This document shows positions 16,277 to 27,172 of a stretch of 49,993 nucleotides of DNA, one piece after another. The stretch comes from Nocardia aobensis NBRC 100429 (GTDB taxonomy: Bacteria > Actinomycetota > Actinomycetes > Mycobacteriales > Mycobacteriaceae). The notes under the pieces were generated by a model. That model was not told the DNA's origin. It saw only the letters and a program-made list of their open reading frames with translations, and made no database searches. Every line of letters starts with the position of its first letter. Positions within the stretch are counted from its first letter, which is position 1. Position numbers and translations under genes: made by a program. The stretch covers positions 1 to 49,993 of the forward strand of contig NZ_BAFQ01000056.1 in NCBI RefSeq assembly GCF_000308375.1, given 5' to 3'.

Positions 16277-17223
16277 CCGAGGCGCCCGCGCGGATTCCGC
16301 GCCTTTTTCGCGCCGATATCCGGGCCGCCCGCGAGCGACTGGGTAACGACGTGCGGGTCACGCCCGTGTTCCACACCGAGGTGGCCGGTCCCGAGGGGCC
16401 GGTCAAGGTCACTCTGAAGCTCGAACATCTGCAACACGGCGGCACGTTCAAGGTGCGTGGCAGCCTGAACGCGTTGCTGCAGTCGGCGGACGACGGCCGC
16501 CCGGTGGTGATCGCCTCGGGTGGCAACGCCGGTATCGCCGCGGCGCTGGCCTGTGCGCTGCGCGGGCGCCCCTGCACCGTCGTCGTCCCGGAAACCGCAC
16601 CGCACACCAAGGTCGCGGCGATGTGGGGATACGGCGCGGAAGTGCTGTGGCACGGAACGACCTATGCCGAATCCAAACGCCACGCCGACGCGGTGACCGC
16701 GGAGCGCAACGCGCTGCAACTGCACGCCTACGATCTGCCCGCGGTGGTCGCCGGGGCCGGCGTGGTCGGACTCGAGATCGAACGCCAGGTGCGCGGGCGG
16801 CCGCCGGTGCTGATGGCGGTAGGCGGCGGGGGATTGATGGCCGGTATCGCCATCGCACTCGGTCCAAGGTCGCGGGTGATCGGCGTCGAACCCAAGGGCG
16901 CGCCGACGCTGTACGCGGCGCTGTCGGCGGGGCGCCCGGTCGATGTGCCGGTCGACAGCATCGCGGCGGATGCGCTGGGTGCCACCAGGATCGGTGACAT
17001 CGCACTCGACACCGCGATCCGCTATGGCGTCGGCTCGGTCCTGGTGGGCGACGATGCGATCGCGATGGCGCGTGAATATCTGTGGCGCGAATTCCGTCTG
17101 GTCGTGGAGCCGGCGGGCGCGGTGGCGCTGGCCGCCGTGCAGAGCGGGGCCTATGTCCCGGAACCCGGCGAGCGGCCGGTGATCGTGCTGTGCGGCGCCA
17201 ATACGGACGTGAGCAACCTCTAG
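16273..17223 (+). CDS. PLP-dependent threonine/serine dehydratase-type enzyme
   Basis: A 316-residue fold type II PLP enzyme. GGTFKVRGS contains the Schiff-base lysine (Lys60), SGGNAG is the substrate loop, and GGGGLMAG is the phosphate-binding glycine loop. The closest families are the serine/threonine dehydratases that make 2-oxobutanoate or pyruvate with release of ammonia. It is catalytic-domain only, without the ACT regulatory domain of biosynthetic IlvA, so a catabolic or racemase-like role is more likely. The GTG start overlaps the stop of the CopD-CtaG gene (GTGA), so the two are translationally coupled. Confidence 0.85.
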   Translation: MTEAPARIPRLFRADIRAARERLGNDVRVTPVFHTEVAGPEGPVKVTLKLEHLQHGGTFKVRGSLNALLQSADDGRPVVIASGGNAGIAAALACALRGRPCTVVVPETAPHTKVAAMWGYGAEVLWHGTTYAESKRHADAVTAERNALQLHAYDLPAVVAGAGVVGLEIERQVRGRPPVLMAVGGGGLMAGIAIALGPRSRVIGVEPKGAPTLYAALSAGRPVDVPVDSIAADALGATRIGDIALDTAIRYGVGSVLVGDDAIAMAREYLWREFRLVVEPAGAVALAAVQSGAYVPEPGERPVIVLCGANTDVSNL

Positions 17224-17384
17224 CGACGCGAATTTCGGAAACGGCGTCTGTTCACACCTGCGTGAGTTGTCCCCAGATCCGCATTCGGCACTGGTGGCGA
17301 ACGGCGAAATCGGCGACGCTGAACGAGTCACGGCAGCCGAGGGCGCCACGGACGGGGACAGTCGAAACATGAAGGGGGACAACC

Positions 17385-17894
17385 ATGTACGAGGCGAATA
17401 CCGCCGTCATCGGCACCGTCGTCACACATCCGGTACGGCGGAGTCTGCCCGGTGGGGAGCAGGTGCTCAGCTTCCGGATGGCCAGCAATGCCCGCCGCTT
17501 CGATCGCGAGACCGGCGGCTGGGTGGACGGCGGCACCTTGTTCCTGACGGTGACCTGCTGGCGGCGCCTGGTGGAGGGGGTGGACGCCTCCATCCGTCGC
17601 GGCGATCCGGTCATCGCCTACGGCCAGCTGCGCACCAACGAGTACCGGACCAGGGAGGGTGTGCAACGCCACGATCTCGAGATGCGAGCCGCCGCGCTGG
17701 GTCCCGACCTGGGCCGTTGCACGGCTCCGGTGATGCGGCGGGGCGGCACGCGGAACTCCGGCCCGGACCTACACGTTGTCCCCGGAGGGGACGACGCGGT
17801 GCCCGAGGCGCCGCCGGGCGAGTCCGGCCCCGCGGCGGGCGCGGGATCGACTACCGTCGATCCGGTCTCCGCGGCGGCCGCCGACGCCGGATGA
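17385..17894 (+). CDS. ssb: Single-stranded DNA-binding protein, second-copy type
   Basis: A 169-residue protein whose first ~110 residues form the SSB OB-fold (TAVIGTVVTHPVRR, LSFRMASNARRFD, LFLTVTCWRRLVEGVDASIR, GDPVIAYGQLRTNEYRTREG). A disordered acidic/alanine-rich tail follows and lacks the DDDIPF-type tip of the main replication SSB. This suggests the accessory paralogue (SsbB type), possibly for recombination or DNA uptake. AAGGGGGAC precedes the ATG. It is followed after 75 bases by ettA, the same order as around M. tuberculosis Rv2478c-Rv2477c. Confidence 0.88.
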   Translation: MYEANTAVIGTVVTHPVRRSLPGGEQVLSFRMASNARRFDRETGGWVDGGTLFLTVTCWRRLVEGVDASIRRGDPVIAYGQLRTNEYRTREGVQRHDLEMRAAALGPDLGRCTAPVMRRGGTRNSGPDLHVVPGGDDAVPEAPPGESGPAAGAGSTTVDPVSAAAADAG

Positions 17895-17956
17895 CTACCG
17901 TTACCTCTGCTCCGCTCGCGCGGTCCTCCGTTTCGACCCACTGGTTCCGACACCGA

Positions 17957-17962
17957 TAGGCT
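17957..17962 (+). promoter_or_regulatory. -10 box of a probable leaderless promoter for ettA
   Basis: TAGGCT (TANNNT) ends 7 bases before the ATG at 17970, with no Shine-Dalgarno sequence between. The spacing fits transcription starting at the start codon. Confidence 0.55.
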
Positions 17963-17969
17963 TTCCTAC

Positions 17970-19646
<1,677 letters not shown>

Positions 19647-19893
19647 TCTTCCGGCTCGCGCAGTCGGCCGACCACCCGGGCGTGCGTCAATCATTCTGGG
19701 GCGCAACGTCATCGCGGCCTACCTCGGTCTCGGCGTAGGCTGCGAACACGGGCGTACCAACCGGCCCGTTCGAGGTAGCTGAGCGTCGCCGAGGGTTTAG
19801 AAGGAATCCACCCCGGCGCCTCGGCTGCCCAGCTACTCTCGACTCCGGCGTCACTTTGTTGCGGAACCGAATCCGAGGGAGTTGGCGAAAAAA

Positions 19894-22800
19894 ATGACGG
19901 TCTCGTCCGAATTGTCCAGTAACGCGTGGGCGGAGAGTCTGCCGGAGCCGCTGCGAGGAGAACTCGCGACGCTCGAGTCGGCGTACTTCCGTCACGTGGA
20001 TGCCGGCGATGTGGACTGTGCGATCACCGGAAGTTCGGCGCTGGTCTTCCGAAGGCATCTCGAACTGGGCCTGCAACGTCCCGCGGGCGCGGCGCGCGTG
20101 CGGGTCTACCACCCGGACGACGGCAGTGGCATCGGGGCGGCGGTGCAACTGGTCACCGACGATATGCGTCTGCTCGTCGAGTCGGTGGCGTCTGCCCTGA
20201 CCCGCATCGGCGTCACCGTGAGCGAAGTGATCCACCCGATCTTCGAGGTGATGCGCGACGACGAGGGGCGGTTGCACTCCGCAGCACCGCACGAGGTCGA
20301 CGGCAACGGCGTCACCGGCTTGCGGGAATCCTGGATTCACGTGCAGTTGCACCCGTCCACGAGCCGGGACGTGCTCGAACGTATCGAGTCCGAGGTACCC
20401 GATGTGCTCACCGACGTGCGACAGGTCATCGGCGATACCGAGGCGATGCGCGCGGTGCAGGATCGCCTCGCCCACGAGCTGATTCGTACGGCGGACGCGG
20501 GGACCTCGCCCTACCCGGTCGTCGATCTGATCGACTGTGCGCATCTGCTGGAGTGGCTGGCCGACGGGCATTTCACCCTCCTCGGCTATGCCCGCTTCCA
20601 GCGTCGCCCCGCGGCCGGAGCGGAGACGAAATCCGTTGTCGTGCCGGACAGTTGCCTCGGTGTACTGCGACCCAACGTCGGTACCGACTTCCAGGTTCCG
20701 GGCAACGGCGGCCGGCGCCCGCTGCTGATGCTCACCCAGGGGCTGGTGCCGGCGACCGTGCACCGCTCGGTCTACCCGTATTTCGTCGGCGTCGCGGAGT
20801 CCGACGCCTCGGGCACGGTCGTCGGTGAACATCTGTTCATCGGCGTGTTCACCGTCGCCGCCCTGCACGAGAACGTCCTCGACATCCCGGTGATCGCGCG
20901 GCGGGTCCGCACCGTGATCGAACAGTGCGGATTCGATCTGGAATCGTTCTCGGGCCAGGCGATGCTCGAGGTGATCCAGTCCTTCCCCCGCACCGAACTG
21001 TTCTCCTCCGATATCGACACGATGCGCCGCACCGCCAGCGCCGTGCTCAGTGTGGGGATTCGGCGACAGGTGCGGTTGTTCCTCCGCCAGGACTCCTACG
21101 GTCGCTTCGTGGCCGCCATGGTGTATCTGCCGCGCGACCGCTACACCACCCGGGTCCGACTCGAGATCCAGGACATCCTGGTGCGCGAACTGGGCGGTGA
21201 ATCGATCGACTATTCGGCGCGGGTGTCCGAAAACGAGCTCGCCAGTGTGTATTTCACCGTGCATCTCCCCGAACCGGGGACACAGGTGGATACGTCCGAA
21301 ACCAATCGGTTGCGGATTCAGAATCTGCTCGCCGAGGCCAGCCGCACCTGGGACGATCACCTGCGCGACGAGGTGGCCCGGTCGACGGTGCTGGATCCCG
21401 CTGTCGTGCAACGCTATGCGGCCGCGCTACCGGACGGGTACAAGGAGGATTTCGAGCCCTCCCGGGCGCTGGCCGACATCGTTCGGCTGGAGCGCCTCGG
21501 CGGCGAGGCCATCGATCAGCATCTGTATCGCAGGCCGGGTGCCGAACCCGGGTCATGGCGATTCACCCTGTACGTCGGCGGCGGTATCTCGCTGAGCCAG
21601 GTGCTGCCGCTGCTGCAGAGCCTGGGTGTGGAGGTGGTCGACGAACGGCCCTACGAGGTCGAGTTCGGCGACGGCAGGACGGCGTGGATCTACGATTTCG
21701 GCTTGCAGGCGCGTCCCGACCTGCTGCGAATGTCGTTGGACCGCAACATGGATGCCGAATTGGTGGAAACCGCCGACCGGCTCGATGTCCTCCATGCACA
21801 GGAACGCGGGCTGCGCGAGCGCTTCACCGAGGCGTTCGACGCCCTCTGGCACGGCAGGGCGGAAAGCGATCCGCTCAACGAGTTGGTGCTGCGTGCCGGA
21901 CTGCAATGGCGGGCGGTATCGATTCTGCGCGCCTATTCGAAGTACTTGCAGCAGGCGGACTTTCCGTACAGTCAGGCCAATATCGCTCGCGTGCTGCTCG
22001 CCTCACCGGATATCGCGCAGCTGTTCGTCGGACTGTTCGAGGCGATGTTCGATCCGGATTCGGCCTCCTCGGACCGTGCGGACGAGTTGCGGGCCGCGGT
22101 GCGGAAACGGATCAACGAGGTCGTGAGCCTGGACGCCGACCGTATTCTGCGCGCCATTCTCGGTGTCGTCACCGCCACGCTGCGCACCAACTACTACGTG
22201 GTCGACGCCGATGGCCGGCCGCGTGACTATCTGTCGATGAAGGTTGAGCCACACGCGATTTCGGAGCTACCGCGGCCGCGGCCGCAGTTCGAGATCTTCG
22301 TGTATTCACCGCGGGTCGAGGGCGTGCACCTGCGCTTCGGCCCGGTGGCGCGCGGTGGGCTGCGGTGGTCGGATCGCCTGGAGGATTTCCGGACCGAGAT
22401 TCTGGGTCTGGTGAAGGCGCAGGCGGTGAAGAACGCGGTGATCGTGCCCGTGGGCGCGAAGGGCGGATTCGTGGTGAAGCGCCCGCCCGCGCCCAGTGGC
22501 GATCCGGCGACCGACCGCCAGGCGTTGCAGAGTGAAGGGGTGGAGTGCTATCGCACCTTCATCAGCGGTCTGCTGGATGTGACCGACAATGTCGATCACG
22601 CCAGTGGCGAGGTGATTCCGCCGGCGCGGGTGGTGCGCCGCGACGGTGACGACACCTATCTCGTGGTCGCGGCGGACAAGGGGACGGCGACCTTCTCCGA
22701 TATCGCAAACGACGTCGCCAAACAATACGGTTTCTGGTTGGGTGATGCGTTCGCGTCGGGTGGTTCGGCGGGGTATGACCACAAGGCGATGGGGATTACC

Positions 22801-24795
22801 GCGAAGGGTGCGTGGGAGAGTGTCAAGCGGCATTTCGCGGAGATGAATGTCGATACCCAGCGTGAGGAGTTCACGGTGGTGGGTGTCGGGGATATGTCGG
22901 GGGATGTGTTCGGTAACGGGATGTTGTTGTCGGAGCATATTCGGTTGGTGGCGGCGTTCGATCATCGGCATATTTTCATCGATCCGGATCCGGTGGCGGG
23001 GTCGTCGTTCGCGGAGCGGAAGCGGTTGTTCGGGTTGGCGCGGTCGTCGTGGGCGGACTACGACACCTCGCTGATCAGCGAAGGCGGCGGTATCTGGGAT
23101 CGCACCGTGAAGGCCGTGCCGGTGAGCCCGCAGATCCGGCGCGCTCTGGGTCTCGACGAGGACGTCGTATCACTGTCGCCGCCGGACATGATCCGGGCCA
23201 TTCTGCGGGCGCCGGTGCAATTGCTGTGGAACGGTGGAATCGGTACCTATATCAAGGCCAGTACCGAGTCGAACGGCGATGTCGGCGACAAGTCCAACGA
23301 CGCTGTGCGCGTGAATGCGAGTGATCTGCGCGTGCGCGTCATCGGCGAGGGCGGCAACCTCGGCGTCACCGCATTGGGACGGATCGAATTCTGCAAACTC
23401 GGTGGCAAATGCAATACCGACGCCCTCGACAATTCCGCCGGCGTCGACTGCTCGGACCACGAGGTCAATATCAAGGTGCTGCTGGACGGGGTCGTCTCCG
23501 CCGGTGAACTGCCGGTCGGCGATCGCAACCCGCTGCTGTCCTCGATGACCGACGACGTTTCGGACATGGTGTTGCGGGACAACGTTTCCCAGAATTACCT
23601 GATGGGGATGTCGCGCACCGAGGCGCCGCGCATGCTCAACGTGCATATGCGGGTGATCGAGGATCTGGAACAGCGGCGGGGTCTGGATCGGGAACTGGAA
23701 GCCCTGCCCTCGACGAAGGAGCTCGCTCGTCGCGCGGAGGCCGGGACCGGTCTCACCTCGCCGGAACTGGCGAACCTCCTGGCACACGTGAAGTTGTCGC
23801 TGAAGGCCGATCTCCTCGACAGCGATCTGCCCGACAGCGCGTACTTCGCCGCGCGGCTGCCGAAATACTTCCCGTCGGCGTTGCGCCAGCGATTCGGCGG
23901 TGCCATCAAACGTCACCGGCTGCGCCGCGAGATCGTCACCACCATGGTGGTGAACGAGATGGTCGACCTCGGTGGCATCACCTACGCGCACCGGCTCAAC
24001 GAGGAAATCGGCGCCAGCGCAACCGATGTGGTGCGCGCCTTCGCGGCCACCAGCCAGATCTTCGACCTGCATTCGCTGTGGCAGCGCATTCGCGCCGCCG
24101 ACGTGCCGACGGCGGTGAAGGACGAATTGGAGCTGGAAACCAAGCGCACCCTGGACCGCGCGTCGCGCTGGTTGCTGAGCAACCGTCCGCAGCCGGTCGC
24201 GGTCGGCGCCGAAATCCACCGCTACAGCGGTCCGGTCCGCGAACTCGCGCCGAAGGTCCCGGGATGGTTGCGCGGCCATCACCTCGACACATTGACCGAA
24301 GCCTCCGCCGAGATCGTCTCGCGTGGCGTACCGGAGGATCTGGCCACCGAGGTCTTCGGTCTGCTCAACCTGTTCCCGCTGCTCGACGTCGTCGATATCG
24401 CGGATATCACCGACCGCAGTGGCGAAGAGGTCGGTGCGCTCTACTACGCGCTCAACGAGCACCTCAAGATCGATTGGCTGCTGCAGGCCGTGAGCCATCT
24501 GGAGCGCGGCGATCGCTGGCACGCCTTGGCCCGGCTCGCCCTGCGCGACGATATGTACGGGTCGCTGCGGTCGCTCACCCTCGACGTGCTGTCCGCGGGT
24601 GATCCGGAGGAGACCGCGGAGGAGAAGATCGCGTACTGGGAGTCGAAGAACCAGTCCCGGCTCGGCCGCGCGCGGGCGGCGCTGTCGGAACTGTTCGCCT
24701 CCGGAGCACACGATCTGGCGACGCTCTCGGTCGCGGCGCGGCAGGTCCGCAGCATGGTCAGCGGTGTGGGGGCGCAGTCGGAGGTGCCTCGCTGA
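19894..24795 (+). CDS. gdh: NAD-specific glutamate dehydrogenase, large (180 kDa) class
   Basis: A ~1633-residue enzyme. The long N-terminal region carries ACT-like regulatory modules and the catalytic region lies around residues 800-1200: GPVARGGLRWSDRLEDFRTE, VPVGAKGGFVVKR with the catalytic-region lysines, VGVGDMSGDVFGNGM as the Rossmann NAD loop, and GEGGNLGVTALGRIEF. It interconverts glutamate with 2-oxoglutarate and ammonium using NAD, mainly in the catabolic direction. In mycobacteria this enzyme is controlled by GarA; whether that holds here is not visible. ATG 19894 is chosen because GAGGGAG lies 12 bases upstream; a TTG at 19882 is immediately next to it and unlikely. Confidence 0.95.
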   Translation: MTVSSELSSNAWAESLPEPLRGELATLESAYFRHVDAGDVDCAITGSSALVFRRHLELGLQRPAGAARVRVYHPDDGSGIGAAVQLVTDDMRLLVESVASALTRIGVTVSEVIHPIFEVMRDDEGRLHSAAPHEVDGNGVTGLRESWIHVQLHPSTSRDVLERIESEVPDVLTDVRQVIGDTEAMRAVQDRLAHELIRTADAGTSPYPVVDLIDCAHLLEWLADGHFTLLGYARFQRRPAAGAETKSVVVPDSCLGVLRPNVGTDFQVPGNGGRRPLLMLTQGLVPATVHRSVYPYFVGVAESDASGTVVGEHLFIGVFTVAALHENVLDIPVIARRVRTVIEQCGFDLESFSGQAMLEVIQSFPRTELFSSDIDTMRRTASAVLSVGIRRQVRLFLRQDSYGRFVAAMVYLPRDRYTTRVRLEIQDILVRELGGESIDYSARVSENELASVYFTVHLPEPGTQVDTSETNRLRIQNLLAEASRTWDDHLRDEVARSTVLDPAVVQRYAAALPDGYKEDFEPSRALADIVRLERLGGEAIDQHLYRRPGAEPGSWRFTLYVGGGISLSQVLPLLQSLGVEVVDERPYEVEFGDGRTAWIYDFGLQARPDLLRMSLDRNMDAELVETADRLDVLHAQERGLRERFTEAFDALWHGRAESDPLNELVLRAGLQWRAVSILRAYSKYLQQADFPYSQANIARVLLASPDIAQLFVGLFEAMFDPDSASSDRADELRAAVRKRINEVVSLDADRILRAILGVVTATLRTNYYVVDADGRPRDYLSMKVEPHAISELPRPRPQFEIFVYSPRVEGVHLRFGPVARGGLRWSDRLEDFRTEILGLVKAQAVKNAVIVPVGAKGGFVVKRPPAPSGDPATDRQALQSEGVECYRTFISGLLDVTDNVDHASGEVIPPARVVRRDGDDTYLVVAADKGTATFSDIANDVAKQYGFWLGDAFASGGSAGYDHKAMGITAKGAWESVKRHFAEMNVDTQREEFTVVGVGDMSGDVFGNGMLLSEHIRLVAAFDHRHIFIDPDPVAGSSFAERKRLFGLARSSWADYDTSLISEGGGIWDRTVKAVPVSPQIRRALGLDEDVVSLSPPDMIRAILRAPVQLLWNGGIGTYIKASTESNGDVGDKSNDAVRVNASDLRVRVIGEGGNLGVTALGRIEFCKLGGKCNTDALDNSAGVDCSDHEVNIKVLLDGVVSAGELPVGDRNPLLSSMTDDVSDMVLRDNVSQNYLMGMSRTEAPRMLNVHMRVIEDLEQRRGLDRELEALPSTKELARRAEAGTGLTSPELANLLAHVKLSLKADLLDSDLPDSAYFAARLPKYFPSALRQRFGGAIKRHRLRREIVTTMVVNEMVDLGGITYAHRLNEEIGASATDVVRAFAATSQIFDLHSLWQRIRAADVPTAVKDELELETKRTLDRASRWLLSNRPQPVAVGAEIHRYSGPVRELAPKVPGWLRGHHLDTLTEASAEIVSRGVPEDLATEVFGLLNLFPLLDVVDIADITDRSGEEVGALYYALNEHLKIDWLLQAVSHLERGDRWHALARLALRDDMYGSLRSLTLDVLSAGDPEETAEEKIAYWESKNQSRLGRARAALSELFASGAHDLATLSVAARQVRSMVSGVGAQSEVPR

Positions 24796-24828
24796 ACGGC
24801 GGTCGAGCCCCGAACCTGCATACTGGTT

Positions 24829-24871
24829 AGCCGAAGCGGTCCCGACATCGGAGTCGCACGCCGCTTCGGCT
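24829..24871 (+). terminator. Hairpin after gdh
   Basis: AGCCGAAGCGG (24829-24839) pairs perfectly with CCGCTTCGGCT (24861-24871) around a 21-base loop, 34 bases after the gdh stop, followed by a short T-containing stretch. Confidence 0.5.
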
Positions 24872-24938
24872 TGCTCGTCCGCCCGCGCAGGCACGCCGCA
24901 CGATGCGCGCGGGCGGAATCCGATCGGAGGTGAACAGC

Positions 24939-25412
24939 GTGACCAGTGTCGGCTCGGTGAACGGGGCCCTGAAGGCAGGAGGCACCGTCGTCCTGCCCAA
25001 GCGTTTCCACGCGAAGGTCGATGTCCGGTGGTCGGATATGGACGTCTTCCAGCACATCAACCATGCCCGCATGGTGACATTGCTCGAGGAGGCGCGTATT
25101 CCGTGGCTGTTCGAGGGGGAGCGGCCCACCGCGGGGCTGCGTACCGGCTGTGTCCTGGCCGACCTGCACGTTCGCTACCGCGGCCAACTCCGGCACGAGG
25201 ACACGCCGCTGGATGTGGCTATGTGGATCGAACAGCTGCGCGCGGTCGATTTCACCATCGGCTACGAGGTCCGCGCGAACGGCGTGGCACTGGATTCACC
25301 GCCGGCCGTGCTCGCCAGCACCCAGATCGCGGCCTTCGATATCGACACCCAGCGGCTGCGCCGGCTCACCGACGAGGAGCGCGAATATCTGAGCCTGTGG
25401 CGGGCCGAATAG
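24939..25412 (+). CDS. Acyl-CoA thioesterase, hotdog (4HBT) family
   Basis: A 157-residue hotdog protein: VDVRWSDMDVFQHINHARMV has the conserved Asp and His/Asn of the 4HBT active site, followed by LEEARIPWLF and VRYRGQLRHEDTPLDVAMWI. It should hydrolyse acyl-CoA or a related thioester; chain length is not predictable. GTG 24939 is preferred because GGAGGTGAAC lies directly before it. The stop lies inside the start region of the next gene, so the two form an operon. The same pair appears to follow gdh in M. tuberculosis (Rv2475c, Rv2474c). Confidence 0.82.
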   Translation: MTSVGSVNGALKAGGTVVLPKRFHAKVDVRWSDMDVFQHINHARMVTLLEEARIPWLFEGERPTAGLRTGCVLADLHVRYRGQLRHEDTPLDVAMWIEQLRAVDFTIGYEVRANGVALDSPPAVLASTQIAAFDIDTQRLRRLTDEEREYLSLWRAE

Positions 25413-26098
25413 CGGCGACGACACCCGAGGACGACATCGGTTCGATGCTGCGCATATCCGATCCCGCCGAGCGGGAGAACCTCGCGACCTTTCTCACCCA
25501 CGCGATCCGGCTGGATCCGACTGCCGTCGTGCGGTTGCATCGCCGCGGCGACCGCTACGTCACCGCGTGGGCGGCAACCGGATTCGAGGTCTTGGCCGCG
25601 CGCACGGTGGTCGGCGAACTGGACGTCGTGGACGTCACGGTCGCCGGTGACGCCGCGTTGTCCGGACTCGAACGGCCCGCCGCCGACGGGCGCATCGAGG
25701 TGGGGTATTCGATGGATTCGGCCTGGCGCACCGCTTTGCCACCGGCTGTGGGTTTCGCGCATATCGACGATGTTCCGGCCCGGAGCCTGGTCGAACTCGC
25801 CGAACGCGGTGCCCGGGTGGCAGCCGAACACGGTGCCGGCCACGGTCCGCCGGCCTCGCTGCTGGAGCAGACGGTGCTGACCGTCACCGGCGGCGACGAG
25901 CGCGTCGAGGTCCCGATGCGCGTCGTCTTCGCGCTCACCGCAATGGATTTCATTCCGCACGCAGGCGGCGAAGCCGACTCTCGCCGCATCGCGCCCGCTG
26001 AGACCGTGCGGGTGCGGGCAACCCGCAGCTGGCTGCGGCTCGACGCGCGTTACGGCTCGGTCGCTCGTCGCCGCAGTGGGCCGCTGCTGGCCGGGTGA
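25397..26098 (+). CDS. Conserved hypothetical protein, Rv2474c-like
   Basis: About 233 residues from a GTG at 25397, which overlaps the end of the thioesterase gene by 16 bases; ATG 25445 is an alternative. The protein is soluble alpha/beta with many short strands (TAVVRLHRRGDRYVTAWAAT, LDVVDVTVAGDAAL, MRVVFALTAMDFIP). The position after gdh and the thioesterase suggests the Rv2474c family of unknown function. It converges with the epimerase gene; the stops are 15 bases apart. Confidence 0.65.
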   Translation: MAGRIAATTPEDDIGSMLRISDPAERENLATFLTHAIRLDPTAVVRLHRRGDRYVTAWAATGFEVLAARTVVGELDVVDVTVAGDAALSGLERPAADGRIEVGYSMDSAWRTALPPAVGFAHIDDVPARSLVELAERGARVAAEHGAGHGPPASLLEQTVLTVTGGDERVEVPMRVVFALTAMDFIPHAGGEADSRRIAPAETVRVRATRSWLRLDARYGSVARRRSGPLLAG

Positions 26099-26113
26099 TC
26101 GGCGCCCGGTAGT

Positions 26114-27055
26114 TCACTTCCCTTCCGCCACAGCGGTTTTCCACCACGCGACGGTGCCCGCCGCGACCTCCGGCAGTGGCGTCGGCGCCAGGCCGAGCAG
26201 TCGCTCACTGTGGGTGGAATCGAGTCTGAAGGGCCGCTCGAACTGGTAGTTCATCTCTGCCAGCTCCCGCATCATCGAGCTCACGATGCCGGCCGTGCGC
26301 AGTGTCCAGCCGGGCAGCGCAACAACTTTCGGCATCGGCATCCGAGCGGCCTCGGCCAGCGCGGCCACCAGTTCGCGCATCGTGACCGCCGGGGCGGTCG
26401 GGGCGTGCAGGAAGGTGTTCCACAGGGTGCTGTCGGCGGCCGCCCGGATCATGGCCGCGGCGAGATCGGGCATATAGGTGAACGAATGCGGTAGATCGGC
26501 CTTGCCGAAGATCTGAACGGTCTTGCCCGCCAGGATATTCGGCACCATCCGGTCACCGGCGTGCGAGGTGCGCACATGCGGCCCGATGAAATCGGAGGCG
26601 GCCACGCTGACCGTCGGCGTCGGCGATGCCTCGCGAGCGCGCAGGAGGTGCACCCGGATCGCCGGTTTGCCGAAATCCGCAGTGCGGGGCATTTTTTCGG
26701 TCATCGGCCGGTCGACCGGGCCGTAGGAGTACAGGCTCTCCGGAAACACGACGACTGCCCCGGTGCGCCCCGCGACGTCCAGGATCATCTGTTCGGCGCC
26801 GGGCAGTTCCGCCCGCCAGGTCCGCGCGGAGTATTGCGAGGCGTGGATGCAGTGGTAGATCGCGGCGGCACCGTCGACCGCGGCGGCAAGCTGGTGGCGA
26901 TCGTTGACGTCCACCGAGCGTCGCTCGACGAGCGGATGGTCCGGACCGCTGCCCGACCGGGTCAGGATGCGGACCGTCGACCCGGTGGCGGCGAGTTGTT
27001 CGGCGATCGTGGTGCCGACGGGTCCGGCTCCGGTGACGACATGTAGATCCGACAT
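26114..27055 (-). CDS. NAD(P)-dependent epimerase/dehydratase-like oxidoreductase
   Basis: A 313-residue extended short-chain dehydrogenase. The N-terminal Rossmann loop VTGAGPVGTTIAEQL binds NAD(P), DVNDRHQLAAAVDGA follows, and YSYGP is the region of the catalytic tyrosine, although the usual YxxxK is not clear. The C-terminal part (LDSTHSERLLGLAPTPLPEV) is typical of the family. The substrate is unknown. ATG 27055 is chosen for the GGAG 7 bases upstream. Two TetR-type palindromes lie upstream, so it may be induced by a small molecule. Confidence 0.75.
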   Translation of the reverse strand: MSDLHVVTGAGPVGTTIAEQLAATGSTVRILTRSGSGPDHPLVERRSVDVNDRHQLAAAVDGAAAIYHCIHASQYSARTWRAELPGAEQMILDVAGRTGAVVVFPESLYSYGPVDRPMTEKMPRTADFGKPAIRVHLLRAREASPTPTVSVAASDFIGPHVRTSHAGDRMVPNILAGKTVQIFGKADLPHSFTYMPDLAAAMIRAAADSTLWNTFLHAPTAPAVTMRELVAALAEAARMPMPKVVALPGWTLRTAGIVSSMMRELAEMNYQFERPFRLDSTHSERLLGLAPTPLPEVAAGTVAWWKTAVAEGK

Positions 27056-27076
27056 AGTGGGCTCCAATCACTTTCG

Positions 27077-27144
27077 AGAGCACCGCTCTTGTGCTCGCAG
27101 ACGAGTGTGCCTCACATCCGTGAATATTTCAAGAGCAGCGCTCA
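27077..27144 (-). promoter_or_regulatory. Two TetR-type operator palindromes upstream of the epimerase gene
   Basis: AGAGCACCGCTCT (27077-27089) is a perfect 5-3-5 palindrome. AGAGCAGCGCTCA (27132-27144) repeats it with one mismatch, centres 55 bases apart. AGAGCnnnGCTCT-like sites are typical of TetR-family repressors. No tetR gene is in the neighbourhood, so the regulator would act from elsewhere. Confidence 0.45.
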
Positions 27145-27172
27145 CGATTGTGATCGGCGCGCTGTTTCAGGG

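Noticed and set aside
19687..21411. 574-codon frame antisense to gdh
   Set aside because: Shadow of the high-GC gdh frame; no start signal or domain.
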